A stretch of DNA of 64,000 nucleotides, taken from Epiperipatus broadwayi. Its lineage: Eukaryota > Onychophora > Udeonychophora > Euonychophora > Peripatidae. Position 1 is the first letter of the stretch, and every line of letters begins with the position of its first letter. Positions 10,561 to 23,170 of the stretch are shown piece after piece. A program made the position numbers and the translations under genes. The stretch is taken from NCBI GenBank assembly GCA_028023455.1, contig JAQFVV010000027.1, positions 10,043,845 through 10,107,844 on the forward strand, written 5' to 3'. Below the pieces are notes generated by a model, which saw only the letters and a program-made list of their open reading frames with translations, was not told where the DNA came from and did no database searches.

Positions 10561-12170
10561 GGTGTATAGTGAAAATTATACTGCAGTAATATTATTCGTT
10601 AAATGGATAATCTCTAGTCTAATAAATGACTATTATTAATGTAATCCCGTTATTTTGCTTTGCAAATATAAAAAGAAAAGCATTATTGTATTTGAAAGAA
10701 GATAATCTGAATTTTTGTTAATTAAATAAAATGTGATGGTTAATCTTACTTTTCTGAGTTATATTTGTCTGGAATCCTTATCAGTGGTCTACAAATACTG
10801 AGATGAATGTAAATTCAGGAGTTTGCCAAGTTAAGAAAAGAGCTGTTGCTCACACGATTCCATGCCAATTGAAACTTATAGCTGTAAAACAAAATCGTGC
10901 TGACAGCACCTCCTGGTGACTACCTAGAATGCATTGCTAAGAATCTGTAAATTCCTGGAGTTTGAACATGCAGCATCCTCAAATAGGTTAAAAAATTATT
11001 AGCCATAACTTAGAGTGACTAGCTTCCAATAAAATCAGATATCACTTAAGTTTTTCATAAATGAAACAGATATGTCAGAAAAAGAGAAAATGCTGTTATC
11101 AACCAGCTACAATCAAAAAATGCTTATTGACACATCCAGAGAAAAAAACTAATTGTCACAATAAATGAAGCAGTGTGATCTACGTATATATGATGTATAT
11201 TATGGAAATGGTTGTTCACATATATATAAATATATGTAAATCTAGGGAGCAGAAGCTAATTTTCATTATAAATGAAGTACAGTATGCGCTATATATTATA
11301 CTATATAAATAGTTATTCACACATAAATAACATTGGTATACTTAATATTTATTCGTGAATAAGTACTTAATGAAAGGTCTTTGTTATGACAACCCATTCT
11401 AATGTTTACTTGATTACAAGCTGATTGCCCAGATAAATAGTTGTACTCAGCCCATTTTGGTTTATCTGGTCCAAACCACATATATATTTGAAATATCTAA
11501 TATTACTGATTTTTTCCATTAATGAATGTCAGCATCTTTTAACACACTCTTTACTATAATTATAAGTGTCTATAATAGGTTATACAGTGAAAACCATCTG
11601 AAAATTTATTTTCAGAATAACTAGTTATTCCATGACAGCATAAGCCATCATCTACATTGCTAAATGGACTGGTTTCACCATGCAATGGTATATCCTTCCT
11701 GATAGCCCCTATATGCCTAACACAGTATGAACATTAGATGTGATATGTTGGACTATTTCCATCATCTATGAGTGAATGTTGAATGTATAGAAAATTTTAA
11801 ACTTAAAAACTTTCCAAATACAAACAACTTGTTAGTAATAACAAACAAATAGACAACATAGGTTAGTAATCCATTGCTTACTCTAGCTTGCTGTGTGTGG
11901 CAATATATATAGTGAGTTTTGCCTGTTTAAACAAAATAAAATCTAACTATCTACATATATGGAATCCTTGGCCAAAACTTACTGCATAGAAAAAAATAAA
12001 AATTAACTTATTTTTTAATTTCAAATGTCTTACACTATGATTTAATATATTAAATTGGTTTGAATTTTACTGTTGCTCATAAATAAAATATGCAAAAAAA
12101 TAAGTAAACAAAAAGTGATTAAAATAACAAAAGGTAAAAGCTAAACTATTCAATAAAAATAAATAAATAA
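10561..12170. other. Unassigned SOAT intron with F1 terminal relic
   Basis: No gene seen. A short F1 end (TTACTCTAGCTTGCTGTGTG to GTTTTGCCTGTTTAAAC) lies at about 11870-11935, and a few stretches around 11100-11330 look internally repetitive (AATTGTCACA-AAATGAAG). The remainder is low-complexity AT-rich sequence. Confidence 0.4.
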
Positions 12171-13070
12171 CACCAAATTCAGAATTAAAAAAAAAAAAAA
12201 AACTAATCAAAATTTAAAAACTAAAATTTCACAACCAATTGATTTCACTGTCAAAGTAGACGTTACTTACGAGTTAGACCTGCCCTAATAAAAGTTGACA
12301 AATGTTTATATTTTTATTATACATTGTTTACATTACAAAGTCTTTTTTAAAAGTGTAAATAAGGTTGGTTTTTTTTTTCAAAGACAAAAAAAAAAAATTT
12401 AAATAGTGACGTTTAATGTTAATTTTCTTTTTCTTTTAATTAATGTGGTTTCGATTGTTTCATCGTGAGAATTGGGACAGAACGGCATCAAAAAAAAAAA
12501 AATTGTTAATTTGATTACCAATTAAATCATCCTCAAAGTTACAATATGTAAAATAAATACTAAACTGTTTATTAAAATAAAATTTAAATTTTGTTAACAA
12601 TTATTTTATCCTTTAGTTATCCCAGACTAATACGTGTGTGATATTTTATGGCAGGGTTCATGCTAGGCAACTTATCAAATGCATAGGAATGCAAATACTG
12701 TATATTCTAAATAAAATTCCCATAATTCTCAATTACATTCCAATTAACTTTAATTTCAAAAGAAATCTTAAATGAGTTAATATCTTCAATATAATAAATT
12801 TCAATAATAGAGATTCTTTAATTCTTATCTTTATCTCTCTCTTTTTTTTTTTCAAAAAAAAGAAAAAAAATTCTATTATTGAAAATTTATTATACTGAAG
12901 CTACCACTTGATTTAAAAATTCCTTTGAGATTAAAACTAATTGCAATGTAATTGAGAATCATATATTTGTGTTCTTATGCATTTGAGAAGTCCACCTGGG
13001 CAGTGAAACTAATAGGTTGTGAAATTTTCGCTTTTAAATTTTATCTAGTTTTTAAATTCTGAATTTGATA
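12170..13070. repeat. Palindrome related to Penelope-like tails, left arm interrupted
   Basis: Outer arms ACACCAAATTCAGAATT and AAATTCTGAATTTGATAT and inner arms around TTCAATATAATAAATTT and AAATTTATTATACTGAAG are inverted. The right arm resembles the 3-prime PLE text at 9.65-9.8 kb (TTTAT-ATTCTGAAGC-AC---TTAAAA-TTC). The left arm carries about 414 extra bases (12263-12676) that the right arm lacks. Confidence 0.65.
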
Positions 13071-13204
13071 TAATTTGTTTAAAGTTATTAAAATACAAAC
13101 ATATTAAAGCTTTGAACATTAAAATAATTCATGCATTTCCTTGGAGTTTTTGTACAACTTTAACTCCATTCATATTTTTGAATTTTAAGTCTAAATGGAG
13201 ATGG

Positions 13205-13490
13205 ATTCTAGATAGGTATTTTTCATATATATAAACAAATACACCAAACTTCTTTTTAAAACTTGTTTTTTATATGACTATTATAAAAAAAAATAACACA
13301 CCAACGTTTTGACTATTTTATAATAGTCTTTTTCAAGGAACATTTAACACACTTTAGTTTCGACTGTTTTATAATATAGTCTTTTTCAAGGAAGTTGAAT
13401 TGTTGGTGTGTTATTTCATTTTTATAATATATAAAAAACAAGTTTTAAAAAGAAGAAGTTTGGTGTATTCATTTCTATATATGGAAAATT
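13205..13490. repeat. Foldback element with tandem ribozyme-like hairpins
   Basis: Arms CAAACTTCTTTTTAAAACTT and AAGTTTTAAAAAGAAGAAG enclose two tandem copies of a hairpin at 13305-13338 and 13356-13391. On the minus strand these read CTTGAAAAAGACTAT, loop, ATAGTCGAAAC. Outer ends are near ATTTTTCATATATATA and TATATATGGAAAAT. Confidence 0.75.
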
Positions 13491-14571
13491 ATGAACTATT
13501 TTTGAAAAGAAAAACTGTGTAGATGATATTTTAAAATTCACTGGTATTTTTGTCTGCTGGATTCTTTAATATTCACCTGTCATAATTTCATTTAAAGCAA
13601 TACACACCATTTAGGATTGTTCTTCCCTTATCAAACTCAAGAATTAGTAGGCAAAAAGTACTGATTCATAGTTTTTTTCCAGATATCCTTTCTATATTCT
13701 AAGATTATATGAAAATAGTATGAAAATACAGTCTTTAGCTAATCATGCTGAGATATTTAACCATAAAATTGAAGTGCAACATATTCAATATTAAGAAAAA
13801 TGACAATTTACAATTCACTCCCAATGAACTGTAACTATTTATTGGACAACTCTTCCATAGTCTTCCTTTGACATCCCTACTTCTGATAATTGAACTCTCT
13901 AATCATCCTAAATCTCCTTCACAGATGATTAAACTGGACTAAATTGATCTGATCTCAATTGAAAACCTTCTGCCAAACACTTCGTTTTATATAGGTTGAT
14001 TATCCACACCACAGATGTTGTTTCCAAATATGTTTTTCAATAATTTAACCACATAACTGCCTTTAAATTAGTCTTTAAAAGCAATGGAGACTTCCTTCCT
14101 TTTCTTGTCTTTATATTCAATAATCCTGTTTGCTGTACGATTTCTATTTAATATTTACAATAAACCTATTCACAGGACAAACAAGCTTGAATACATTACT
14201 AAGATAAGCCATAAAATTATTTACGTGATCATTAAAACCATTAAAATTTAATCTCAACTAATATTTGAACCTATAAACTGGTTTGATTAATATAAAAACA
14301 AAAATTACCATTAATAATGTTTCAGCCTTTTGACTATCAATGCTCGTTATTACGATATAACAAATTGAAAGTCACATAAAAGTAATCCTATATCAAACAA
14401 AATAAGCTGGCATTGTTACAACAAAAGGTAAACATTATTTACAAATTCATTTAAATGATTCTTGAGAATCTAGCTGGTGAATTACCTTGGTAAGGTATTC
14501 GGATTTGTTTGTTTGGTGAATAGATTTAAATCCTTAGCATTACATGTTTAATAAGCCGTAAAAAACACATT

Positions 14572-15265
14572 TAAAACAGGCAAAACGCACTATATATATT
14601 GCCACACCCAGCAAGCTAGAGTAATCAATGGATGCCAGAAGGCTTATGCATAAAATCCCCATCTAGTGCCTACTCATCCAATATCCCCAGACTAGTTTCT
14701 GGCGTATGGCCTTCGGCAGTGAGGAGCCTTGGATCTGAGAACACTGGATCCAGATCTTAGGATCTAATGCAACCCTCCAGTAACCACCCTTTTATCTCCA
14801 TTTAATTACAAAACTATGAGTCTTAAACTGAAAACACCTTAATGTTTTCAATCCAAGCCCATTAACTTATATAGTCATATGGGTCTGAACCCAGTTCAGT
14901 ACCCATACATTTTGGTGTCTTTGGTTCTTTAATAACCATAGCCACCACTATCCTATTAGGCAGGATTGGTTTTAAGCCAATAAACATCACATAACCACCT
15001 CCTCTTATGCTTGAGTATAACTATTGTTAAAATAGGCAAAACTCACTATATATATTGCCATGCACAGCAAACTAGAGTAATCAATGGATGCCAGAAACTG
15101 GTCTGGGGATATTGGATGAGTAGGCACTAGATGAGGATTTTATGCACAAGCCTTCTGGCATCCATTGATTACTCTAGCTTGCTGTGTGTGGCAATATATA
15201 TAGTGAATTTGCCTGTTTTAACAACAGTTAAACACAAGCATAAGAGGTGGTCATGTGATGTTTAT
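14572..15265. repeat. F1 foldback-family composite copy
   Basis: A longer F1 copy (14572-15010) runs straight into a short pure foldback (15028-15223). The pure foldback has ends AATAGGCAAAACTCACTATA and TATAGTGAATTTGCCTGTTT. These ends belong to a subfamily with TATATATTGCCA in place of CAGTAGCGCCA. No protein is encoded. Confidence 0.85.
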
Positions 15266-16550
15266 TGCCTTAAAAACCACATTTAATACAAGTTTCGCAT
15301 CTTTATTTTAATCACTATTTCATTTTATATTTGGCTTATATCCCAAATATTTTTATAGTTTTTTTGATAATTTAAATTTGAAAATGCATTTAGCAATCAG
15401 AATAATTTCTCTTTTTATTTCCTTCTTATTTAATTCTACTTCTTATATTTATGTGAAAGACAAAACAAAAGCAAATCGTTTCATATTTTTGTATTATATA
15501 TATGTGTACTGCCATGTGGACATTAACATATACAATTTTTACCCTTTTTTTAATTTCAAATTTCATATTTTGCCAAACTATCAATTCAGATATTCATTTA
15601 ACTAAAGATTAAGTTTAAACATAAGCCCAACTTACCTTTCTTTCATTAAATGTTGCTAATTAAACATTTTTGCTCCAATACAAAATACCTGTATATGTAA
15701 AAACTGAGTTATATAGCGATATATATTTTATATAAATGTTTATCGCTAAAGTTTTTTCTCTCTAATTAGAATATTTAAAAAAAATATATTTTTTTTAAAA
15801 TAAATATATTGTTGCTGTGGAAAGTTATTAATTAACTGAAAAATACTTTAGAAGATTTTTTTAAAAATATTTGCGTCTATAAAAATCAAAGTTCATTTAT
15901 TTTCTTCCAAATCAAAAAGATTTTTTGTTCCAATTTAAATACAATTTTTAATACTAATTTTTCAAATTATTTTTTGACAAAAGATTATTTTTACTTTTTA
16001 GTCATCCGAATTAGATTTGTGCTGAAATTCATAGAATATATCCATTTAACATATAAATTGAAAAATATAATATAGCATAATTATTAGTAAGCAATGTTTT
16101 TAATTTACATTTTAAATATTAACTCGTATAATATGCAAAATTTCTTAGCAAACTCATTACAATAATATTATACATTTGTGTATAACAGCATAAGTAGGAG
16201 TATTTCCACATGCTGCCTACATTTTGCATGATGGTACTCTCCTAAAATTCTGCATCTTTTTTTGAGTTACTATATATCAGAATGATCATGTGATAAAGAG
16301 GTTCCACGGCATTTTAATTCATTTGATGTCAATGAAGTAGGAAGTGATTTATGCAAATTTAGAACATTATAAGTAAAAAAAATGATAAGTGCCTTGCATT
16401 ATCGGTCAATCAGTTTTCGTTAATTACTTCTGTTAGTATGAACTCTTTAAGAACGCCACCTAAGTTTCAGTTACACACTCACATCATGTTGTGGCTTCAT
16501 AAACCACCAGCTGAATATATATTAAAAAAATATTTACAAAATCTGAATGT
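15266..16550. other. Unassigned low-complexity SOAT intron
   Basis: Very AT-rich with homopolymer runs. One 75-codon frame at 15378-15605 is made of lysine, phenylalanine and isoleucine codons and is a composition artefact. Nothing else seen. Confidence 0.5.
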
Positions 16551-17780
16551 AAAATAGATTAAAGGTCACATGACTCCCCAGCTTACACATCACTGTCCAG
16601 TAGCATACTCTTTTTCTTTCACCATTGCTTTGCCAATTGATGAAAGCCATAAGTTAAAAACTGGTCTGGAGACATTGGATAGGACAGTATAAGAAAAGGA
16701 TTTGATAGGCACCATCATCTGGCATCTATAAATTACTAAATCTTACATTAGGTGTTATCAGTTAGATACAAAAGACATGACTTCAACTTTACATCAAAAG
16801 ACAGACCTGTGTATATATTATTTTTTTCGTCCTAACATTTAGCCATCTACTGTAAGGTTTAGTAACTAAGAGGCCAGATGACAGTAGTTAATAGAACCCC
16901 TATTCAGTGCTGTACTATCCAATATCCTAAAACTAATTTCAAGATTATAGCTTTCATCAGTGAGAAGTTTTGAATCTTGGAAAGAGGCAACTTGAATCTT
17001 TAGGATCCAATACAACTTCCTTCTAGCAGTCATCTTTTCTCTCTTTTTTTGATTCTCAAGTTATTAGCCCAAATTGAAAAACATATAAATGTTATAAATC
17101 TAGTTCACATCTATATATTATAATGTTCTTAGTTTTTAAACAACTACAGACACCTTAATCCTGTGGCCAAAATTCATATAAAACCAATAAATTATCACAT
17201 GACTCCAGCTTACCTCAATTGCTGTTTCAGCAGCAATTTTTTCTTCACACCTTTATAGATGGCAGATAATAGTGCTTAATAAATCCCTACCCAGAGCTGC
17301 CTCGTCTAATATCCACAGACTAGTTTCAGGTTTATGGCTTTCATCAGAGGGAGCTTTGGATTTTGGAATAAACCTCTTAGACCTTCTGGCATCCATCTCT
17401 TATTTCTCTGTTAACTCAATTTTAAAAAAATAAATGTCTAAGCCAACGTGCTTACATAGACATATATTTATACGCTTTTCAATTTGTGCTGATAGCTTTG
17501 TAGATAAAAAGAGTTGCTAGAAGAAAGATGTACTACATCCTAAAGATCCAAATGTATTGTTCCTAGATGCAAAATTCTTCACTGTTGAAGGTCATAAGTT
17601 TGAAATTGTCTGAGTATAGTAGGTAGGATAGCAATGGATAAGAATTTATTAAGCACTATCATGTAGATCAATTAGTTACTAAAGCTTACACTAGGTGTCA
17701 TGAAGATATGTAATGAGTAAGCTAAAGTTATGTGATAATCATGGGAACAAATGTGCTATATGTAGATAATTGTTTTCCCT
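16551..17780. repeat. Old, decayed F1 copies
   Basis: Eroded F1 phrases occur at 16640-16740, 16840-17040, 17180-17400 and 17520-17740 (CTGGTCTGGAGACATTGGAT, AGACTAGTTTCAGG, ATGGCTTTCATCAG, TAGGTGTCATGAAG). They are more diverged than the copies at 19.6 or 49.8 kb, which points to repeated waves of insertion. Confidence 0.6.
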
Positions 17781-18492
17781 ATTGGTGAATTGAATATCAT
17801 AAATTTATTTATAGTGTAGGTACGTGCGGTACGATATTTATTGCAGTGTAATTACTTTTTTTTTGTTATCAAACTCTATAACCCACTTATTACATAAATT
17901 TACCAACATTCATATCCACATATGAAAATTCTGATAAATGTCAAATAGACTTTTTAAAATTTATCCACAATTTGACATCGGCTAAAAACAGAGTAACAAC
18001 AATTGGTTGATCAATATAGTACTACATGTGTACGTAAGCGTTTAAAAATATTTTTGAATGACTGTGTGTATATATAAAGAACTATCCTATTCACTTATCG
18101 CTAAAACAATCCAGTTAACTACAATGTTACTTATTCATAATCGCTAAACAATTATAAATAAGTTGAGTTGAAGTAGAACTGGATTATTTATTGATATGGT
18201 GGTAGAACAGTTCTATTACTCTTTCCACAGTTAGTCTTATGTGATGGATGATATATATATACATAAACATGCAACAAATGACAAAAGCGTCAAGCTTACC
18301 TAAATCATGAATCTTCAATTTGTTAAGGTAACCTTCATAAGTCAAAAATGGATCCCCCCCAGATTGAAGATTTATGGTTTAGACAACTTTGCAGTTGTTG
18401 CCACATGATATAAAACCAACTAAATCAGATATCTATATAGTAATGTCATATACAATTTCATTTCAAACCTTAACACAAGAAGTCCAACTTAC

Positions 18493-18842
18493 CTGTGTGT
18501 GGTTTAGCATTTATAGCTCGATGAACATTTTCTCTAACAAAGGCATGCACTTTCATACTCATACGAACTTGTTCCATAGAAATAATAAGTGAAGATGCTA
18601 CAGGTAAGCTATGAATCACTATAACTTTGACTGGGAGAATAAAAAAAGCACACTGATAAATAACATAAATGGACAACCATACATAGTCGGTATAATTTAT
18701 CCATGGTTTCCGATTATGTGCCCAATAATGGAAAAGTGGAAATACGATTAAAGCAGTACTTAACTTCATCAACAGCCAAATAGCTATCACAGCAGGAAAC
18801 TTTCCAAAGGCGAACTGGATTAGTTCAAAGTCAAAGTCTAGC
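18493..18842 (-). CDS. SOAT: SOAT exon, transmembrane core with FVREN motif
   Basis: The largest exon, 350 nt, between GTTTCAG and CACACAG|GTAAGT. It encodes about 116 residues: a LDFDFELIQFAFGKFPAV segment, a hydrophobic helix (AIWLLMKLSTALIVFPLF), a second long hydrophobic region, then SLIISMEQVRMSMKVHAFVR followed by EN. The EQ-R---MK-H-FVREN block is diagnostic for SOAT and related DGAT1 enzymes. Exon phase is 1+348+1. An open reading frame on the opposite strand overlaps its 3-prime end but has no family support. Confidence 0.95.
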
Positions 18843-19234
18843 CTGAAACATATAGATAAAATATTGCTAGTTTTAAAATAAATAAATTTTCACTAGCCAA
18901 CAATAGGTATATATACATAAAAGCATCATCACATAGATGTAGCACATTCTTTTAACATGCCTATGGATCTAGAATTTGAATCCCAGGCAGATAGAACTTT
19001 TTTTCATGTCCTAAACAAACTTGTAATTTTTCTTATAGCTAGTTGGATCATTTAAAATTGGGAGGCTAATAAATTGCTAGCTATTATTAAACAGAATAAA
19101 ATAAAAAATATTAAATAATTCAAATTGTTGTCAATCAGCAAATGATAAGATAGGTGAGTAATAATCATTTACTGTTCCTTTATGAGGAACTATTGGAAAA
19201 ACCTTTGACCTCTAATGAGCTATTTAAAGATTTT

Positions 19235-19330
19235 TGTGTGTGTGTGCCAAAGCGTCGATCAGAAAGCGAACCCCGGGACAACTGCTTGTAAGGCAGCTGC
19301 GCTAACCACTCGGCCACCAATGCTTGACTA
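19235..19330 (-). repeat. tRNA-derived SINE-B copy
   Basis: Minus strand reads GCATTGGTGGCCGAGTGGTT, AGCGCAGCTGCCTTACAAGC, then GGGGTTCGCTTTCTGATCGA and a CA-rich tail. The A box (TGGCCGAGTGG) and B box (GGTTCGCTTTC) resemble a Leu- or Ser-type tRNA. It is not a functional tRNA gene because the acceptor stem does not close. Confidence 0.75.
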
Positions 19331-19523
19331 AAGGCTATTTTTAAAGGGTGTATCTTCTGTCTTTTGAAGAGTTTATTTACATATATAACTCATAGGGAAG
19401 CTTCAGTTACTTCCTGTTCAATTACATATAATCTGAGTTATTTATTATTTACAAATATTAAACTGAAGTTTCATTTCGGGTTTGGAGATTATTTAAATTA
19501 AAGCTTTGCTTTGAATCCTTGAA

Positions 19524-19599
19524 TATCTAAGTGGTAATTCTTATCATGTATTCTATAAATAATCTAAGTGGTAATTCTTACCATGTATTCTATAAATAT
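19524..19599. repeat. Two-copy 38-bp tandem duplication
   Basis: ATCTAAGTGGTAATTCTTAT and its continuation CATGTATTCTATAAAT occur twice, at 19524 and 19562, with one difference. It sits directly beside an F1 copy. Confidence 0.9.
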
Positions 19600-19604
19600 A
19601 TACA

Positions 19605-20085
19605 ATCACAGAGACTAAACTCTCCATACAGTAGCGCCATCAGTGTAAGCCAGAGTAATCAATGGATGCAAGAAGGTTTGTGCATAAAATCCCTATCTAG
19701 TGCCTACTCATCAAATATCCCCAAACTAGTTTCCAGCTTGGAGCTTTTATCAGGGAGGAGCCTTGGATCTGAGAGCACTGACACTAGTGCTTCCAGATCT
19801 AAGGCTCCTCACTGATGAAAGCCACAAGCTGGAAATTAGTCTGGAGATATTGGATAAGTAGGTACTAGATGATAGTGCTCTCAGATCCAAGGTTTCTCAC
19901 TGATGAAAGCCACAAGCTGGAAACTAGTCAGGGGATGTTGGATGAATAGGCACTAGATAGGGATTTTATGCACAAACCTTACTCTGGCTTGCACTGGTGG
20001 CGCTACCGTATGAAGTTTAGTCTTTGTGTAAACAGCTTGTATAAGCATAAGAAATGGTGATCATGTGATGTTTAGTAGTTTAAAT
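19605..20085. repeat. F1 foldback-family copy with internal duplication
   Basis: Both termini are present (CTCCATACAGTAGCGCCA and TGGCGCTACCGTATGAAG). The central block TCAGATC-AAGG-TCCTCACTGATGAAAGCCACAAGCTGGAAACTAGTC is present twice in the same direction and once inverted, so the centre has been rearranged. Confidence 0.88.
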
Positions 20086-20329
20086 ATATATAATCACTTC
20101 ACTCTCTCATTTAAAATTATGTGAATAAACTAAGCATATATAAGAACAAATGCTAAAAAGACAGGTGATATCATCTGTCTTCTGAAGAGTTTATTTATGA
20201 ATATAACTCATCAGAAAATTCCATTACTTCCTGTTCAATTATTATATATACATATACGTATTATCCCAAATAACTTTTAAAGTTTCCAACAAATCAGACA
20301 CTATGTTAAACCAATCATTACAATACACA

Positions 20330-20770
20330 GTGTGTACAAGTAAAAAGGCTTCTGGTTCTCTCTTTAAGCTGCACATAGCGCCACCTTTGAATCACTGCAT
20401 GTGTTACATAGCAACATTAGCTAATCATTCCAAAAATTTTACAGTACTAGCATGTCTGGATCATGAGCTATGACATAATATATGACAGGGGGTTTCGTAC
20501 CTTCATGAATCATCTTCAAAGCTCTCCCTGCCATCATAAAATTTTGAAAATCACTTTAAAACATTTTGCAACTTGTAGTTTCACAACCATAAAGTTTGAA
20601 TCATTTCAAATGTTGTATTTCTTAAATCATAGGTTAAGGTATGCAAAACACTGTCACATTTCATGTTGTAACTTATAATCTAGACAAGTAGACCCCTTAA
20701 CAATTTTGGGGTGTATAGTTAAACTATGTAACTACTTAGAACCAGTCATCTTTTCACTGAGACACCCTTT
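20330..20770. mobile_element. Mariner-derived F2 element
   Basis: Right end, read inward, is AAAGGGTGTCTCAGTGAAAA and the left end CAGTGTGTACAAGTAAAAAG. The subterminal parts read AGCGCCACCTTTGAATCACT and AAATTTTACAGTACTAGCAT. The layout matches other F2 copies at 34.2, 39.9, 47.3, 48.0 and 62.4 kb. Most of the transposase region is gone. Confidence 0.75.
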
Positions 20771-20929
20771 ATATAATGTATATAATCAATCAAGTATACT
20801 CCATTCGAAATTACAATAGTGAGATCTGACTGACAATAAACTTAAAAAATATTTGGGCTAGTACATACATTACAATTTCTACTTTAGCATTATGCATTTA
20901 AGAATATACATATAAACTGAATATTTCCA

Positions 20930-21085
20930 TGTATTATTATAAAAAAAAGAATAGAAATGAGTTTATATCCATGTAAAAAGAGATAACTTTTAGATTTTGA
21001 TGTTGCTAAAAAAATTAGCAATATCAAAAGCTAAAAAGCTATCTCATTTATAAGGATATAATCTCATTTCTATTCATTATATATA
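20930..21085. repeat. Small foldback element
   Basis: Arms AATAGAAATGAGTTTATATC and GATATAATCTCATTTCTATT, plus an inner TTTTAGATTTTGATGTTGCT with its inverse. Loop of a few bases around 21010. Confidence 0.8.
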
Positions 21086-21309
21086 TATAGTAAATGCGCA
21101 TATAACTTCATCTCTTCAAAATATTAGTAAAGAAGAATAATTATTCGCTTAGGATAGTGGTCTTGTTTTGCCTTCTGCTAAATCCTCATTTGCCTACCAA
21201 TAAATAAATATATGTTAGCCATGGATCTTTTCTCTAACAAAACAACTAATCATATTTAATAATCCTCATAAATTTAATTACTTCTATCTGGATTCGATAT
21301 ATATACATA

Positions 21310-21565
21310 TGATAAACAAAACAAGTTATAAATTTCGTAACTTGCTCTTAGCTTGCATTTTATGAACACTAGATGGAGCTTTACCAATAGCTCACTAACA
21401 AGCTTTGTTTACATAAACGCTGAGAGAGAGAGAATTCAATACCATGGTCTAAAGTTTGGAGACAACAAAAGAGATATTGAATTCTATCTCTCTCAGCGTT
21501 TATGTAAACAAAGCTTGTTAGTGAGCTATTAGTAAAGCTACATCTAGTGATCATATATATATATC
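21310..21565. repeat. Foldback element with about 75-bp arms
   Basis: Left arm CACTAGATGGAGCTTTACCA through GCTGAGAGAGAGAGAATTCA. Right arm TGAATTCTATCTCTCTCAGC through AGTAAAGCTACATCTAGTG. They are nearly identical inverted copies around a 50-bp spacer. Microsatellite-like ATATAT tracts bound it. Confidence 0.88.
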
Positions 21566-22094
21566 ATATATCTGACACATAAATGCTCTAAACCATTACA
21601 TCTTACATACACACACTAACATTTCTACACCCATTAAGTGCATTTACTTAGGAACTTATTTTTTGCATTTATATAACACCTATATACTGCTTTGTTTTGT
21701 TTGGTATATGTGCATAAAAAAGTAAATAAAACAAATACACACACACTTTAACAGCCAGGTTTGCATTTTGATTTTATTGCTCTATCCCGTCTAACTTTTC
21801 TGATTCTATTCTCACACGATTCAGTTTTTCTACATTCAGAGTAAATAGAATTACATTTTGGGGAAACATTTATCTAAGCATGATTCAAATTTTTCTACAT
21901 TTGTTTTTTCAATTTAATATATATGCTATACGTCAATTTGGCTGTCTTGGGCAGCATATTAAAATATTCATTCTTCGCTTCCCAATTTTTATCATGCTAT
22001 TACTCTTGTGCTGCATAGTGATTCTAAAGTGCGTATAGTTCAAATTAATTTAATGCCTTTTTACGTTAACATCATGATTCCTTCTGCATATTAA

Positions 22095-22385
22095 ATGCAG
22101 CGATAGAGTGTCAGACTAAAAGTCACGATTACAGACCACATTCTGTTCTAGTACTCAAAACTTCTTTCAAACTTTTGAGAAGTAAAACCATTATTTATTT
22201 TTATATTCTACTTCTGGTTATTGTTTTTTTTTTGCGTGTTTATTTCTTGATGCAAAATCAGTACATTGGCGAACAATGCTTTACTGCCTTATATAATTTC
22301 ATGCAGTCATAAAGCAGTGGAACCTGGAGTTCAAGGACATAGATCATGGACTCTTAAGAACTCCTGAGCAATAAGCTTTTATATC
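22095..22385 (+). repeat. Two plus-strand SINE-A relics
   Basis: AGCGATAGAGTGTCAGACTA, TGTTCTAGTACTCAAAACTT and AAGTAAAACCATTATTTA at 22098-22200, then GAACTCCTGAGCAATAAGC at 22355-22377. They are plus-strand versions of SINE-A head and tail. Confidence 0.55.
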
Positions 22386-23170
22386 ATTTATATTTTCTTA
22401 CGATTAAAAACCTGACACTTTTATATGTTTTCATGAGTTCTTGTTTTAGTTTCCTCATGTAGTCATTAGCATTCTTTCATTCATTTTTTTAAAATTGCAT
22501 ATCAATGTCGTTACGTATAAAAACAAACTAACAACAAACAGAAAATGAAATGCAATTACTATGTTAAAAAATGTCAACCCTTTGGGCCATGAGTGCTCAC
22601 CATAAATTAGGGAGCAGATAGGTTTTTTTATAAAGAATACTGATAAACAGCCATTTTATTTTTCATTATTAGATACCTGGCTCGGTAATATCCTCAGATG
22701 AATGATCAGCTTATGGGGGTTTGAGTCTTTCATCATTGCATATCACCCCAAGAACAGAAAATCACTTCTTTGGCTAGAGACAGAATGTAGTTTTAAAAAA
22801 AATTAGAAATGCCTCTCAATAACTTTTTCAATCAAACTTTGACAACTTGTATTGGAAAACTTTAACAAAGACTCCAAGAATTATTTCTTACATGTTTATT
22901 ATTCGCCATTTTCTTATAATTATTGTAGTATTTTACTTCCAATAAATATTTTAGTATTAAAAAAATTGATAAGAATACTCCAGAAGTTAAAATTAAATGT
23001 ACTAATTAATGACAACAAACTGTTTTAGAAATAAATTATAGATAGAAGAAAATGAATAGAGTTGCATAATTAAAAGGTTTCTACAGACTGAATGAAAAGA
23101 ACGGAAGAGCAAATTTTGAACTGATTAGTGTAAAGAAAAAATCTGATGACGTACATCTGGAAAGTGAAAT
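22386..23170. other. Unassigned SOAT intron
   Basis: Nothing recognised. It is ordinary AT-rich sequence without long ORFs or repeats I can match elsewhere in the window. Confidence 0.5.

Noticed and set aside
19235-19330. tRNA gene
   Set aside because: A and B boxes are present but the acceptor stem does not pair, and the same unit recurs elsewhere with A-rich tails, so it is a SINE.
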